Source: Phycisphaerae bacterium
GTDB taxonomy: Bacteria; Planctomycetota; Phycisphaerae; UBA1845
Assembly: GCA_029260135.1 (NCBI GenBank)
Contig: JAJDDV010000155.1
Span: 1-64,000, forward strand
Direction: 5' to 3'
DNA length: 64,000 bases
Both the position numbers and the translations under genes were made by a program. The notes below the pieces were generated by a model that was not told the origin of the DNA, made no database searches, and saw only the letters and a list, made by a program, of their open reading frames with translations. Below, one piece after another: positions 8,653-18,498 of this stretch. Numbering within the stretch: position 1 is the stretch's first letter; each line of letters starts with the position of its first letter.

Positions 8653-9423
8653 ATGTCCTACGTTGATCTAACCCAGGCGTTGCGCGACTGGCCTTACGAG
8701 CCGGACAAGATCTCCGTACGGAAGATCCTCGGTACGGACGGTGCCGTTCGGATTCAAATGCGCGTCGAGCTTGGTGTCTTGCAGATGAACGCGGAAGGTC
8801 GGCCTGACGGCGCGAGTCCTTGCGGGTGCGAGTCGCTTCTTCGATTCCACCAGAAGAGTCTCGCGGAGCACGAGGAGCGTAACGGCGCGCCGCTGGGGTT
8901 CGGTCTTTCCCGTGAAGAGTGTCATGCGCTTCGGGTCGAGGCGTCGCTGTATTACCGTCGATACATCGCTTTTTTCGTGCTCGAGGAATACGCCAACGTC
9001 TCGAACGATACGGCGACGAGCCTGGATCTCTTCGATTTCTGTCGAGAGTACGCGATGGAACCGGAAGACCGTGTCGCGCTCGAGGAGTTTCGCCCGTATG
9101 TGCTGATGATGGACGCCCGCGCCCGGGCGTATCAAGCCGTTGAGGAAGGTGAGCCGGCGAGTGCGTTGGCGCACGTGAATCGCGGCATTCTCTCCGTCAG
9201 GGACCATTTCGAGCGTCACGGTCAGCCGGATGCGGAATCTACGAGCGAGGAGCTCAGGATCCTCCGCGCGCTGGCGGCGGAACTCGGCGACCGCGTTCCG
9301 AAGGACTCGCTGATCGTCACGCGTAAAGCCCTTCGCACCGCGATCGAACAGGAGCGGTTCGAGGACGCCGCCCGTCTTCGTGACGCCCTCAAGACCCGCC
9401 TCGACAAAGATCAGACAGCCTGA
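8653..9423 (+). CDS. UvrB/UvrC (UVR) motif protein of unknown function
   Basis: 256 residues. The C-terminus carries a UVR motif (ALRTAIEQERFEDAARLRD), the helical hairpin that mediates UvrB-UvrC contact and also occurs in McsA and Clp adaptors. The N-terminal part begins MSYVDLTQALRDWPYEP and includes the segment LGVLQMNAEGRPDG, then helical repeats that look TPR-like around residues 135-180. There is no nuclease or helicase domain, so it is not UvrB or UvrC. An in-frame ATG 12 bases earlier (8641) is an alternative start; 8653 is preferred because the conserved-looking sequence starts there. Its genomic neighbours give no further clue. Confidence 0.75.
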   Translation: MSYVDLTQALRDWPYEPDKISVRKILGTDGAVRIQMRVELGVLQMNAEGRPDGASPCGCESLLRFHQKSLAEHEERNGAPLGFGLSREECHALRVEASLYYRRYIAFFVLEEYANVSNDTATSLDLFDFCREYAMEPEDRVALEEFRPYVLMMDARARAYQAVEEGEPASALAHVNRGILSVRDHFERHGQPDAESTSEELRILRALAAELGDRVPKDSLIVTRKALRTAIEQERFEDAARLRDALKTRLDKDQTA

Positions 9424-9466
9424 TCGCTCCACGCGCCCTCACCTGGCGTCCTCCGCCGATGTGTCG

Positions 9467-10417
9467 CTAACCGCTTTTTCCGGCGGGAGATTCCGTGCGC
9501 GCGCTCGTTGTTGCGTTCGCGCAGATGGCGCCGAACTGACGGCAGGTGTGGCAGGCGGCGTGGCGGAGCGGATAGTCGCCCATCGTGACGGAGAGTGAAT
9601 CGCCCATGCGCGCTTCAGGTGCATCGAGAAGGATCGGGCAAACCCACACGCCCTGATCGGTGACGAGGCGAGAATTGCTGCACAGCAGTTGGCTGGTGTC
9701 GAAGTCTCTCATCATCTCGTGCGTGACGCGAACCTCGCTGCAATACCCGCCACCGCGTTGCTCCTCGGCGCCTAGCTTTAGAAGCGGAAGTACCTTGAGC
9801 CGGGGTGCTTCGTATCCGCGCTGTTGCAGCATTCTTCGGAAGCCCGCGAGCACTTGGTCGTCTCGCTCACTGCAACCCCACGTGCGTGTGATCGTGATGA
9901 TCGGTTTGAAGCCGCGATGAACCAAGCGTTGCACGCCGTCCATGGCCCGGTCGAATGTTCCTTCGCCGCGAACGGGGTCGTTCATTTCGGCGGAGTATCC
10001 ATCGAGGCTCACGCGGATTTCCAGTCGATTCAGGGCGGTGCTCACCAGGGCCGTGAGCCGATTGAGCACGGGATCACGAAGGAGCGTCGCGTTGGTGAGT
10101 ACTGTCGTCGGTCCGAATGCCAGGGCGGCTTCGAGAATGTCGCACATCTGCGGATGAGCGAAGGGTTCACCGCCGGTGAAATAGTATTCGGACGCGCCGA
10201 GTGATTTCGCTTCGGTCAGGAAGCGCTGGATCGTGGCAAGTGAGAGAAACGAAAACTTGTCGTTGTCCGGTGAACAACTGATGAAACAGTGGTGACACCG
10301 GAGGTTGCAGATCGTCCCGCCGACCTGAAACCAGACGGTTTCCAGCTTCTGCAGCGGTACGCGCGGCGAAGTCACATCGGCTTCGTTGAGAAGTTGCTCG
10401 TACACAGGCGTCGTCAC
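9467..10417 (-). CDS. Radical SAM protein
   Basis: 316 residues. The radical SAM cluster motif CNLRCHHC is at 37-44 and binds a 4Fe-4S cluster and S-adenosylmethionine. The GGEPF motif (FTGGEPFAHP) and a beta/alpha barrel core follow. A C-terminal region with five further cysteines (LLCSNSR, WVCPI, ACHTC, AIC) resembles a compact SPASM/twitch domain that could hold an auxiliary cluster. It is transcribed toward the UVR gene, ending 43 bases from it. No peptide substrate or partner gene is adjacent, so the reaction cannot be stated. Confidence 0.85.
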   Translation of the reverse strand: MTTPVYEQLLNEADVTSPRVPLQKLETVWFQVGGTICNLRCHHCFISCSPDNDKFSFLSLATIQRFLTEAKSLGASEYYFTGGEPFAHPQMCDILEAALAFGPTTVLTNATLLRDPVLNRLTALVSTALNRLEIRVSLDGYSAEMNDPVRGEGTFDRAMDGVQRLVHRGFKPIITITRTWGCSERDDQVLAGFRRMLQQRGYEAPRLKVLPLLKLGAEEQRGGGYCSEVRVTHEMMRDFDTSQLLCSNSRLVTDQGVWVCPILLDAPEARMGDSLSVTMGDYPLRHAACHTCRQFGAICANATTSARTESPAGKSG

Positions 10418-10550
10418 TCCAGACCCTCGACCTTCGAGAACAGACCCGTTGCACCTTCAACGATCCGGCCGGGCATATTATTCCGTGGTTTCGCGGGTGA
10501 GGCTATCGGGCCAAAGGGGAATCGGCAAGGAATCGCGTGAGGGCCTTGAA

Positions 10551-11036
10551 TCAGGCGGAGATGTCGAGTCGTCCACCGGATTGCGGTGCTTGTGCATCGC
10601 CGAAGGCGGCTTCGCCGCTGAATTCGCCAAAGGCGATCATGGTCGTGGACTGCTCGATCGTGATCGTAGTGGAGGAGGCGTAGGCGTTGAACATGATGGA
10701 GCCGTCGCCGCCCGGTGCGGATTGCCCGCCGGCGAGTCCTTCACGTTCATTCGAGCCGTTCTGGAGGCTCTCGAGAACCGCGAGCAGAATGAGCAGCGCG
10801 ATCAGCATCTCGAGGGCTTTGTTGTTCTCGGCGTCGAGCCCGAGCGTTTCGAAGAGCTGGGTGAGGATCTCCTGTAGCGGCGCGGTTGAAGAGGCTGAGC
10901 TCTGCGATTGCGGGGCTTGAACGGCACCGCGGGTGCTGTCGGCGCGGGGAATGTCCGTCGGACGCGACGCCCGCAGCGCCATGCTCGAAATGTCACCGGC
11001 CGGTCCGGCACCAACCGGCTGTATGGGCCCCAGCAT
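10551..11036 (-). CDS. Hypothetical protein with low-complexity N-terminus and hydrophobic helix
   Basis: 161 residues, not recognised. Residues 1-55 are rich in Pro, Ala, Ser and Arg. Residues about 53-95 form a Leu/Ile-rich helix (ALEMLIALLILLAVLESL). The C-terminal third is Ser/Thr/Gly-rich. ATG 11036 has an excellent ribosome binding site (GGAGGGGAGAAT just upstream), which rules out the longer frame to 11099. It lies 133 bases upstream of the radical SAM gene on the same strand, so co-transcription is possible. The pattern is compatible with a secreted or surface-structure protein. Confidence 0.6.
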   Translation of the reverse strand: MLGPIQPVGAGPAGDISSMALRASRPTDIPRADSTRGAVQAPQSQSSASSTAPLQEILTQLFETLGLDAENNKALEMLIALLILLAVLESLQNGSNEREGLAGGQSAPGGDGSIMFNAYASSTTITIEQSTTMIAFGEFSGEAAFGDAQAPQSGGRLDISA

Positions 11037-11416
11037 ATTCTCCCCTCCGTTGGCGCACCGTCGACAGGGCGGACTGGTGCGTCGACTCACAAAGGGCACG
11101 CTCTCTTCCGCCGGCGGCGGAGTCGGGCGGATCGCATGTAACTCGTTATATCACAAGCAGTTACGTGTTCATTTGGATACGGGTGGGGGTAGGGATTATG
11201 CCGGATGGTTGATTCCGTGCCACATCCCGTGTCGACGCGGCAGCACGCCGAGGGTTGCGTAGTGCCTCCGTTCGAGACGCCCGGATTCGCCGTGGTGGTC
11301 TGCCTTGGACGGCTTCAGGATGCGGCGCGGGCGGGATGTCACTTGGTTGACAGGGTTGGCGGGCGATCTACCATGCTTCCAACCGGCTTTTCTTCGGATT
11401 CGCCGCGCTCGGTGGG
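11037..11416. other. Divergent intergenic region
   Basis: 380 bases between the minus-strand hypothetical gene and ispE, so it should contain promoters for both directions. The only clear element is the GGAGGGGAG ribosome binding site for the minus-strand gene at 11040-11055. No RNA gene or strong sigma-70 box pair was recognised. Confidence 0.45.
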
Positions 11417-12337
11417 ATGAACGCTGCTCTTTCGGACACGACGATGAACGCCGCGGCGGCGATGGGTGATGCCTACGCCAAAATCAACCTTACCCTGGAT
11501 GTCCAGGGCCGCCGCGACGACGGCTTCCACGAGATTCGCTCGCTCGTGATCGGCGTGGGCCTTCGTGATCGCGTCTGTTGCCGCCTTTCGCGCACGTCCG
11601 AGCTGACGCTGCGTTGTTCGGATTCCCGAATTCCGGAAGATCAGAACCTCGTCGGTCGTGCGGCCTTGATGCTCGCTGAGCGTCTGGGTCGCGCGCCGTC
11701 CTGCGAGATTCAGCTCGATAAGTTGATCCCGCTGGGCGCGGGAATGGGCGGTGGGAGCAGTGACGCAGCCACGACGCTTCGGGTCCTGAACGAACTTTGG
11801 AGCGGCGGGCTGGGAGAGGAGGAACTGGCTTCGATCGGAGCTGAGTTGGGCTCCGACGTGCCGTTGTTCTTTCATCTGCCCGGCGCACGGATGACCGGTC
11901 GAGGTGATCGCGTGGAGCCGATCTCGCTGCGTTGGCGTGGCTGGGTGTTGCTCGTGTTCGTGGCGGAGATTGTTTCGACGCCAAGGGTCTACGGGCTCTG
12001 GCGTCGTGAGGACGCCGCGGACATGCCGCGTAAGATGGATGAAGCGATCGTGGCGGCGGAGACGGCGGATCAGCTTTCTGCGCTGCTGTCGAACCACCTC
12101 GAGCCGGCGGTGTTTCGGGTGTCGCCGCGGGTCGCGCAGACGTTTGAGGCCCTACATTGCCGAGGATTGGGTCCGATGCGCGTAGCCGGAGCAGGATCCA
12201 CGTTGTATCGTTTGTTTGACGAACCGGAGGCCGCCCGAAGGGCGGCGGCAGGGATTGAGGATTTGGGCCTGGGCGTTACTACCAGGATCGTCGAAGCCCC
12301 GGCGGGACCGGGCCCTATTGTCACTGAGGAGTGTTGA
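11417..12337 (+). CDS. ispE: 4-diphosphocytidyl-2-C-methyl-D-erythritol kinase
   Basis: 306 residues. It phosphorylates CDP-methylerythritol in the MEP pathway to isopentenyl diphosphate. The GHMP kinase ATP loop PLGAGMGGGSSDA is at 105-117. The N-terminal AYAKINLTLDV and GFHEIRSLV match the family, and the C-terminal AGAGSTLYRLF is the third GHMP motif. ATG 11417 follows GGTGGG; ATG 11444 (MNAAAAMGDAY) is also possible because the first ten residues are not conserved. The stop codon abuts the start of the spoVG-like gene, indicating an operon, and ispE next to spoVG is a recurrent bacterial arrangement. Confidence 0.93.
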   Translation: MNAALSDTTMNAAAAMGDAYAKINLTLDVQGRRDDGFHEIRSLVIGVGLRDRVCCRLSRTSELTLRCSDSRIPEDQNLVGRAALMLAERLGRAPSCEIQLDKLIPLGAGMGGGSSDAATTLRVLNELWSGGLGEEELASIGAELGSDVPLFFHLPGARMTGRGDRVEPISLRWRGWVLLVFVAEIVSTPRVYGLWRREDAADMPRKMDEAIVAAETADQLSALLSNHLEPAVFRVSPRVAQTFEALHCRGLGPMRVAGAGSTLYRLFDEPEAARRAAAGIEDLGLGVTTRIVEAPAGPGPIVTEEC

Positions 12338-13369
12338 ATGGAGATTTCAGACGTACGGGTCAGAATCGTAGACGCCAACGCCGGCGACCGCCTGAAGGCG
12401 GTCTGCACGGTCACGCTGGATGAGATGTTTGTCGTTCGCGACGTGAAAGTCGTGGAAGGTTCGCACGGACCTTTCGTGGCGATGCCCTCGCGCAAACTCT
12501 CTTTGCCGTGTCCTAAGTGCCGTACACAGAACCACCTTCGAGCGAAGCACTGCAACGAATGCGGCAAGAGGCTGCCGCCGCCGCGTATTCCTTCCGACGA
12601 CGACGGGCGCGAGAAAGTTCATCGTGACATTGCGCATCCCATTACGGCTGCGTTTCGCCAGATCATTCAAGAGAGCGTTCTCGATGCGTACGAGGCGGAG
12701 CGAGGCGACATCGAAGAAGAGCAGGACACCGAAACACGCTTCGAAGTCGAGCAGAAGGAAGAAGAAGTAGAGGTCACGGAATCGCAGACCGAGGGCAAGG
12801 ACGACTTTGACGACGAGGACGAGGAGGAGCGAGAAGAGAAGAAGGGCGAGATCAGCGAGTACGACGCGATCATCGCCGACCTGCGCGGGGACCGCACGCG
12901 ATTCGTCAAGGACCGCGACGGCGGCGCGAAGAGCGGCCCTAGCGAGCCCCGAGACAAGGCTTCCGATGGTCCGGGTCGACGAAGGCGAGGCCGACGACGC
13001 CCCGACCGCGACGACCGGCCCGACCGAGATCGCCCCGCAAAAGCCGCGGAAGATCAGAAACGCGAGACGCCGCCGCCTGCCCCGGCGCCGCAGCCACCGC
13101 GGGTCAGGGAGCCTGAACCCGCACGGGTCAGAGAGCCGGAACCGGCCAGGTGCGACGCCCCTCGCGAAGAACCGGAAGTCGAATCGAACGACGGTTTTGC
13201 CGCAGGGCTTCTCGACACGCCCGCTCCCCGGCGTGCGCCTTCGCCGCGCCCGGCTGCTCCTGTGAGCGCACCCGAGCCGGTGGTGCAGGAACCGGCTGAG
13301 GTCGAAGAGGCGAGTGAACCGAGCACGGACGACAGCAACGACACCGGGTTCGGTGCCGGCATTTTATAG
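12338..13369 (+). CDS. spoVG: SpoVG-like RNA/DNA-binding protein with inserted zinc ribbon and long charged tail
   Basis: 343 residues, against roughly 85-100 for ordinary SpoVG. Residues 1-53 (MEISDVRVRIVD, GPFVAMPSRK) and 95-120 (RDIAHPITAAFRQIIQESVL) are the two halves of a SpoVG domain. A four-cysteine zinc ribbon (C58, C61, C72, C75) is inserted between them. After residue 120 comes an acidic Glu-rich stretch, an Arg-rich stretch around 200-235 and a Pro-rich tail containing two copies of RVREPEPA. The tail is probably disordered and, by analogy with RNase E-type scaffolds, could bind RNA or partners. GAGGAG precedes ATG 12338, which directly follows the ispE stop. Confidence 0.88.
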   Translation: MEISDVRVRIVDANAGDRLKAVCTVTLDEMFVVRDVKVVEGSHGPFVAMPSRKLSLPCPKCRTQNHLRAKHCNECGKRLPPPRIPSDDDGREKVHRDIAHPITAAFRQIIQESVLDAYEAERGDIEEEQDTETRFEVEQKEEEVEVTESQTEGKDDFDDEDEEEREEKKGEISEYDAIIADLRGDRTRFVKDRDGGAKSGPSEPRDKASDGPGRRRRGRRRPDRDDRPDRDRPAKAAEDQKRETPPPAPAPQPPRVREPEPARVREPEPARCDAPREEPEVESNDGFAAGLLDTPAPRRAPSPRPAAPVSAPEPVVQEPAEVEEASEPSTDDSNDTGFGAGIL

Positions 13370-13577
13370 CGAGCGCCGCACGGGCGATCGAGCGGTTAAC
13401 AGCTGCCAGTGCCGTTTACTTCACGGTTGTGGTACTTTCAAGTTGTCCGCTCCCTCACGGTCGCGGCTCGGAGTGGTCACCGCTGTACGGTGTGGACGTG
13501 ACAGAAACGCGAGCGCCCCTTCCAGAATCGGCGCCAATGCGTCGAGATGGGCTTGCGCCGGCGACAGAAAGAAAGAC

Positions 13578-15176
<1,599 letters not shown>

Positions 15177-15182
15177 AACGCC

Positions 15183-15743
15183 ATGTCACTGACGGACGAT
15201 CTGAGGCGAGGCATGGTCATCCGGCACGAAGGACAGCTCTTTACGGTTCTCGATTTCCGGGTGGCGCATACCGGTAAGCAACGACCCACCGTACACGTCA
15301 AGCTCCGCTCCGTGAATACGGGACACACGGGCGAACGCACGCTCGACGAACTCGGCAAGATCGACGAGGTCGATGCCCAGGTTCGCCACCTGCAATACCT
15401 CTACGCCGCCGGCAGAGAACGGGTCTTCATGGACACGGAGTCGTTCGAACAATACCCGCTCGGCGAGGATTTCCTCGGCAGCCACATCGAACTTCTGACC
15501 GAAGAAGAGACCTACCCTTTCCAGTTCATCGAAGAGAAGGCCGTGGCCATCCAGATGCCGCCGGCCGTCGTGCTGGAGGTGGTCGACACAGCCCCGGTTC
15601 AACACGCGGGCGGTAACACGAACGTCCACAAGGAGGCGAAACTCTCCAGCGGTATCGAGGTTTCGGTTCCACTGTTCATCAAGAACGGCGACAAGATCCG
15701 CATCAAGACGGAAACGCGCGAGTACCTCGGCAAGGACCACTAG
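15183..15743 (+). CDS. efp: Translation elongation factor P
   Basis: 186 residues, the standard EF-P length, with a KOW-like N-terminal domain and two OB folds. EF-P enters the ribosomal E site and rescues stalling at polyproline. The tip loop here reads AHTGKQRPT, with K32 at the position that is post-translationally modified in many bacteria. It differs from the classical KPGKG loop. No modification gene (epmA/epmB, earP, ymfI) is in the window. The C-terminal signature GIEVSVPLFIKNGDKIRI is complete. It lies six bases after the glycyl-tRNA synthetase gene and is likely co-transcribed with it. Confidence 0.95.
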   Translation: MSLTDDLRRGMVIRHEGQLFTVLDFRVAHTGKQRPTVHVKLRSVNTGHTGERTLDELGKIDEVDAQVRHLQYLYAAGRERVFMDTESFEQYPLGEDFLGSHIELLTEEETYPFQFIEEKAVAIQMPPAVVLEVVDTAPVQHAGGNTNVHKEAKLSSGIEVSVPLFIKNGDKIRIKTETREYLGKDH

Positions 15744-15906
15744 AGCAAGCTCTCTTCAAGTGTAGCGTCTTGAACGACTCCGCGCGCGGGAGACACGGCA
15801 CTTTCGCCGCTACGCTCGAGCGTTACACGCTATAGCCGACGCTTCGACACCGCGAGACGATCCTCAGACACTTGATCGGGGCGAGTTCTCGCGGCATGAT
15901 GCCTCG

Positions 15907-17172
15907 ATGGACACGCGCGCCGCTCGCCGCTGGGGACGATACAAGTCGGTCGGACCGGGAATCCTGTACGCCGGGGCTGCCATCGGCGTGTCACACCTGG
16001 TTCAATCGACGCGGGCGGGCGCCGGGTATGGCTTCGCGCTCGTGTGGGCGGTGCTGGCTGTTCACTTGTTCAAGTATCCGTTCTTCGAGTTCGGCCATCG
16101 CTATCCCGCGGCCACGGGAGAGAACCTTCTTTGTGGATACCGCCATGTCGGACGATGGGCGCTGGTCGGTTACATTGTCGTCGCGCTGCTGCTGAGCATT
16201 CCCACGGCTGCGGTTCTGACGATTGTGACGGCCGGGATGGCGGCGCAACTGCTGCCGCTGACTTGGTCACCGATGCAATGGGGTCTGCTGCTGCTGGGCG
16301 TGTGTGCGGTCGTACTGGGTACGGGTGGCTATCCGCTGCTCGACCGGGTCATGAAGATCCTGATGATCTTTCTCGCACTGTGTACGCTGTTTGCGGTCGC
16401 GGCCGCCACGGGACACGATCGCCCGGCCGGGGAATCGACACCGGCGCCGCCACTCTGGAACGAGGTTGGGATCGTCTTCTTGATCGCGCTGATGGGCTGG
16501 ATGCCGACGCCGGTCGATGCGTCTGCGTGGGCGTCGGTCTGGATGGAGGAGCGGGTCAAACAGACCGGCCACCGCCCCACCCTTCGCGAAGCACTGTTTG
16601 ATTTTCGCCTCGGGTATGGCGCGTCACTGCTCACGGCGTTCATGTTCTTGAGCCTCGGGGCGTTGGTCATGTTCGGATCGGGCGAGACGTTCGCGCGCAG
16701 CGCCGGCGGGTTTGCGGCGCAGTTCGTCGAGATGTATTCCCGCGCTTTGGGCGGATGGGCGCGGCCGATCGTGGTTACGGTCGCGTTTGCGGCGATGCTC
16801 AGCACGTTGCTCACCGTGCTGGACGGATACCCGCGGGTACTTTCGGCGGGTTGCCGCCTGGTGTGGCCTGTTGCGGATCGTCACCATCGCACGGTCTATT
16901 GGATCGTCATGGTTCTGATGATGGGCGGCACGTTGTTCATTTTTGGATTTCTGACCAGCCGAATGCGCCCGCTGATCGACGGTACGACGGTGTTGGCTTT
17001 TTTGTCGGCGCCGTTGTTCGCGTATCTCAATCACCGCGTCATCGTCTCGGATCGACTTCCTCGCGAAGCCCGACCCCCGCGCTGGCTGATCGCGCTGAGT
17101 TGGGCGGGGCTCGCCTTCCTGATTTGCTTTTCGATTGTCTTTCTGGTCGTGCGCTTCGGCGGATCAGCTTGA
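15907..17172 (+). CDS. Nramp-related membrane transporter lacking the canonical metal-binding motifs
   Basis: 421-residue inner-membrane protein with about eleven hydrophobic segments and an overall Nramp/MntH-like pattern (SVGPGILYAGAAIGVSH at the start, GYPLLDRVMKILMIFLAL after TM4). Canonical Nramp proteins have DPGN in TM1 and MPH in TM6 to hold Mn2+ or Fe2+. Here the equivalent positions read IGVSH (about 26-30) and MPTP (199-202), so metal-ligand residues are missing. The substrate may be another cation or not a metal at all. It stands alone on the plus strand, 163 bases after efp and tail-to-tail with smpB (19 bases apart). Family assignment is from sequence pattern only. Confidence 0.75.
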   Translation: MDTRAARRWGRYKSVGPGILYAGAAIGVSHLVQSTRAGAGYGFALVWAVLAVHLFKYPFFEFGHRYPAATGENLLCGYRHVGRWALVGYIVVALLLSIPTAAVLTIVTAGMAAQLLPLTWSPMQWGLLLLGVCAVVLGTGGYPLLDRVMKILMIFLALCTLFAVAAATGHDRPAGESTPAPPLWNEVGIVFLIALMGWMPTPVDASAWASVWMEERVKQTGHRPTLREALFDFRLGYGASLLTAFMFLSLGALVMFGSGETFARSAGGFAAQFVEMYSRALGGWARPIVVTVAFAAMLSTLLTVLDGYPRVLSAGCRLVWPVADRHHRTVYWIVMVLMMGGTLFIFGFLTSRMRPLIDGTTVLAFLSAPLFAYLNHRVIVSDRLPREARPPRWLIALSWAGLAFLICFSIVFLVVRFGGSA

Positions 17173-17191
17173 TCGTCGCGGCGCCTACGCC

Positions 17192-17662
17192 TTATCGGTA
17201 CTTGCGCATTTCGCGGTCGACCTCGCGCTGATGGTCGCGGGCTTTGAGGTCTTGGCGTTTGTCCGCGTGTTTTTTGCCGCGCACAACACCGAGTGTAAGC
17301 TTGGCGACACCTCGGTCGTTGAAGTGAAGCCCCAGGGGCACCAGGGTGAGCCCTTTTTGTTCAACGCGGACCGTGAGCTTGGCCAGTTCGCGCTTGTGGA
17401 TCAGCAGTTTTCGTCGTCGCATGGGCTCGTGGTTGAGCGTGTGGCCGTGCTTATAGGGCGCAATGTGACAGCCGATCAGCCAGAGCTCCCGGCGTTCGAT
17501 CCGCGCGAAGGCCTCGTCGATGGAGACGTTTCGGTCTCGCAGGCTTTTGACCTCGGTACCGACCAGAACGAGGCCACATTCGATCTTCTCGAGAATCTCG
17601 AACTGGTGCGAGGCCCGCCGATTGCGGCAGATCGTGTTGTCCGGCGCCTTCTTTTTTTTCAT
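17192..17662 (-). CDS. smpB: SsrA-binding protein SmpB
   Basis: 156 residues, full length. It delivers tmRNA to stalled ribosomes in trans-translation. Characteristic features are the N-terminal NRRASHQFEILEKIECGLVLVGTEVKSLRD, quoted here only for its start NRRASHQFEILE, the block IAPYKHGHTLNHEP, and a basic C-terminal tail (KRQDLKARDHQREVDREM) that reaches into the mRNA channel. The tmRNA gene itself was not found nearby. It is divergent from the ECF sigma gene, with 121 bases between starts. Confidence 0.95.
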   Translation of the reverse strand: MKKKKAPDNTICRNRRASHQFEILEKIECGLVLVGTEVKSLRDRNVSIDEAFARIERRELWLIGCHIAPYKHGHTLNHEPMRRRKLLIHKRELAKLTVRVEQKGLTLVPLGLHFNDRGVAKLTLGVVRGKKHADKRQDLKARDHQREVDREMRKYR

Positions 17663-17783
17663 AACGTTCTTATTGACAGGCAGTTAGCGAAAGCGATACG
17701 TTGTATTTATGGGACCGCTAGCGCCTGGCCGATTCTACATTGAGGTTCCGAAGCTGCAACGCGACGGCGCAGAAGAGGTTATA

Positions 17784-18431
17784 ATGAATCAGGGACGAGA
17801 ACGTGCGATCGAGACAGGTGTAACCTTGGTGGCCGCCGACCGGAATTACGAGAAGCAGCTCATCGCGCAGGCGCGCCTGGGCGAAGCGACCGCGCTGCGC
17901 CGGCTGGTTGACCTCCATAAAGACCGCCTGTTCGCGTTCATCTGGCGCATGGTTCGTCATCACCACGACGCGGAAGAGATCTGCCAGGAGGCGTTTCTCA
18001 AGGCGTTCGGCTCGCTGAACAGCTTCTCGGTCGACTATCGGTTCAGTACGTGGTTGTTTACGATCGGTTACCGTGTCTGCTTGAATCATCTGAGACGGAA
18101 GCGTGCCGTTTCGTCGGAGATGGATCTGGCGGTGTTACCGGGCCCCGTCGACACCGGTCCGGAAACGTCCCTTGAATCTGAGGAAGCGACGCGATTGAAG
18201 GAGAGCGTTTGGAGCGCGGTCGACCGCTTGAGTCCGCCGCAGCGTGCCACCGTGCTTCTTTTCTATCGCCATGAGATGAGTTGTCACGAGATCGCCCGGG
18301 TACTGGAATTCCCCGTAGCGACCGTAAAAAGCCATCTGCACCGTGCGCGGAATCGGCTTCGCGACGTGCTGGAACCCGTCACCGAACAAGATCTGCAATC
18401 TTTCCGCAATCGTTTCGGTACAACCGGGTAA
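17784..18431 (+). CDS. ECF-type RNA polymerase sigma factor
   Basis: 215 residues. Sigma region 2 lies at about 43-110 (LVDLHKDRLFAFIWRMV, DAEEICQEAFLKAF, FSTWLFTIGYRVCLNHLRRKR) and region 4 at about 150-200, with a helix-turn-helix in MSCHEIARVLEFPVATVKSHLHRAR. ATG 17784 has AGAAGAGG upstream and is preferred over the frame start at 17709. A TTGACA at 17673-17678 is the only promoter-like box upstream and has no good -10 partner. The zinc-finger anti-sigma gene follows 67 bases downstream and an exported PDZ protein after it, suggesting an envelope-stress unit. Confidence 0.9.
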   Translation: MNQGRERAIETGVTLVAADRNYEKQLIAQARLGEATALRRLVDLHKDRLFAFIWRMVRHHHDAEEICQEAFLKAFGSLNSFSVDYRFSTWLFTIGYRVCLNHLRRKRAVSSEMDLAVLPGPVDTGPETSLESEEATRLKESVWSAVDRLSPPQRATVLLFYRHEMSCHEIARVLEFPVATVKSHLHRARNRLRDVLEPVTEQDLQSFRNRFGTTG

Positions 18432-18498
18432 AAGGGGATGTCGCGAGGAGGCTGACGGAGCCTCCACCCTGACGCAGGCAAGTGGATCGAGTTTCGAG

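Noticed and set aside
12667-12957. Ser-rich antisense frame opposite spoVG
   Set aside because: It is the complement of the Glu/Asp/Lys codons of the SpoVG tail; composition is fully explained by that.
13370-13577. T-box leader upstream of glycyl-tRNA synthetase
   Set aside because: No T-box sequence (GGTGGNACC-like) or terminator hairpin with T tract is present.
17673-17708. Perfect TTGACA upstream of the first ECF sigma gene as promoter
   Set aside because: At 16-18 base spacing there is no hexamer with more than three of six -10 matches; kept only as a remark in the gene entry.
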